Translations under genes and position numbers: made by a program
In this document: positions 13,691-13,939 of the stretch, in pieces
Layout of the letters: each line of letters opens with the position of its first letter
Numbering within the stretch: position 1 is the first letter of the stretch
From: Oscillospiraceae bacterium
GTDB taxonomy: Bacteria; Bacillota; Clostridia; Oscillospirales; Ruminococcaceae
Length of the DNA stretch: 13,939 bases
Assembly (NCBI GenBank): GCA_017472375.1
Contig: JAFUQL010000330.1
Location: 1-13,939 of the forward strand
Direction of reading: 5' to 3'
Notes under the pieces: generated by a model
The model's input: the letters and a program-made list of their open reading frames with translations, nothing else
Told to the model about the DNA's origin: nothing
Database searches by the model: none

Positions 13691-13939
13691 ATGAAGCAAG
13701 CTCCGTTCACCCTGTGCATCTGTGCGCTGAGTCTGGCCTTCACCGCCGCGCTGGCGGGGCTGTGCTTTGTGCTGCTTGGCACCCCCGCGCCTGTGCCCCT
13801 GCCCGACGCCCCCGCCGCCCGCCTGCTGGACGGCGACTGGGCCGCCGCTCTGCCCGAGGAGGGCCGGGAGGAGACCTTTGCCGCACTTGCCGCGGACACC
13901 GCTACGGCCGGGCTGGACACGCTGGCCGTGTACGGAGAC
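13691..13939 (+). CDS. N-terminal part of a membrane-anchored exported protein, cut by window end
   Basis: An open frame of 83 codons runs off the right edge without a stop, so the gene is partial. GGGAGGA (13677-13683) lies 7 bases before the ATG and an extended -10 promoter lies upstream. The product begins MKQAPFTLCICALSL, with a hydrophobic segment at about 7-30 that acts as signal peptide or membrane anchor. A Pro/Ala/Asp-rich stretch follows, then EETFAALAADTATAGLDTLAVYGD, reminiscent of the first strand and helix of a TIM-barrel glycoside hydrolase-like domain. That resemblance is weak and I do not assign a family. Confidence 0.7.
   Translation, partial: MKQAPFTLCICALSLAFTAALAGLCFVLLGTPAPVPLPDAPAARLLDGDWAAALPEEGREETFAALAADTATAGLDTLAVYGD

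Overview
The window looks like chromosomal DNA from a G+C-rich member of the Clostridia, most likely a gut Oscillospirales/Ruminococcaceae-type bacterium related to Faecalibacterium, Gemmiger or Subdoligranulum. The base composition is roughly two-thirds G+C by eye. Genes have strong AGGAGG-type ribosome sites, promoters are of the sigma-A type, and terminators are short G+C stems flanked by A and T runs. The placement is inferred from style and gene families, not from a marker gene. I saw no rRNA, tRNA, CRISPR array, insertion sequence or phage gene.

Layout from left to right: (1) 2-754 (+) is the 3' part of a glutaminase gene that lacks one conserved active-site tyrosine, followed by a terminator. 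(2) 1005-3040 (+) is a two-gene unit: a BrnQ branched-chain amino acid carrier, then a metallo-beta-lactamase-fold hydrolase. (3) 3111-6537 (-) is an AEC-family transporter followed by a large multidomain protein. The latter has a LOTUS/OST-HTH-like segment, two copies of an internal repeat and a C-terminal DUF3825-type domain. (4) 6788-7687 (+) is a two-helix membrane protein with a DUF3137-like domain. (5) 7755-9984 (-) is an integral membrane protein of YesL/DUF624 type followed by a C39-like papain-fold protein whose catalytic cysteine is replaced by alanine. (6) 10141-10623 (+) is an AANAT-like GNAT acetyltransferase. (7) 10749-12590 (+) is a GntR/YtrA-type repressor, an ABC ATPase and an ABC permease with overlapping reading frames, behind a promoter with a clear palindromic operator. 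(8) 12709-13524 (-) is a MYG1-family (UPF0160) putative exonuclease. (9) 13691 to the right edge (+) is the start of a membrane-anchored exported protein of unknown role.

The arrangement alternates regularly. Convergent units share one central hairpin terminator with T runs usable in one or both directions (about 3066, 7724 and 12679). Divergent units share compact regions with back-to-back promoters (about 6540-6790, 10003-10140 and 13525-13690). Most of the window is metabolic, transport and housekeeping-like accessory content. The points that most deserve a second look are the LOTUS-like/duplicated-repeat/DUF3825 protein, the apparently inactive C39-like protein paired with a membrane protein, the glutaminase active-site change, and the GntR operator. 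I found no convincing evidence of a wholly new multi-gene system.
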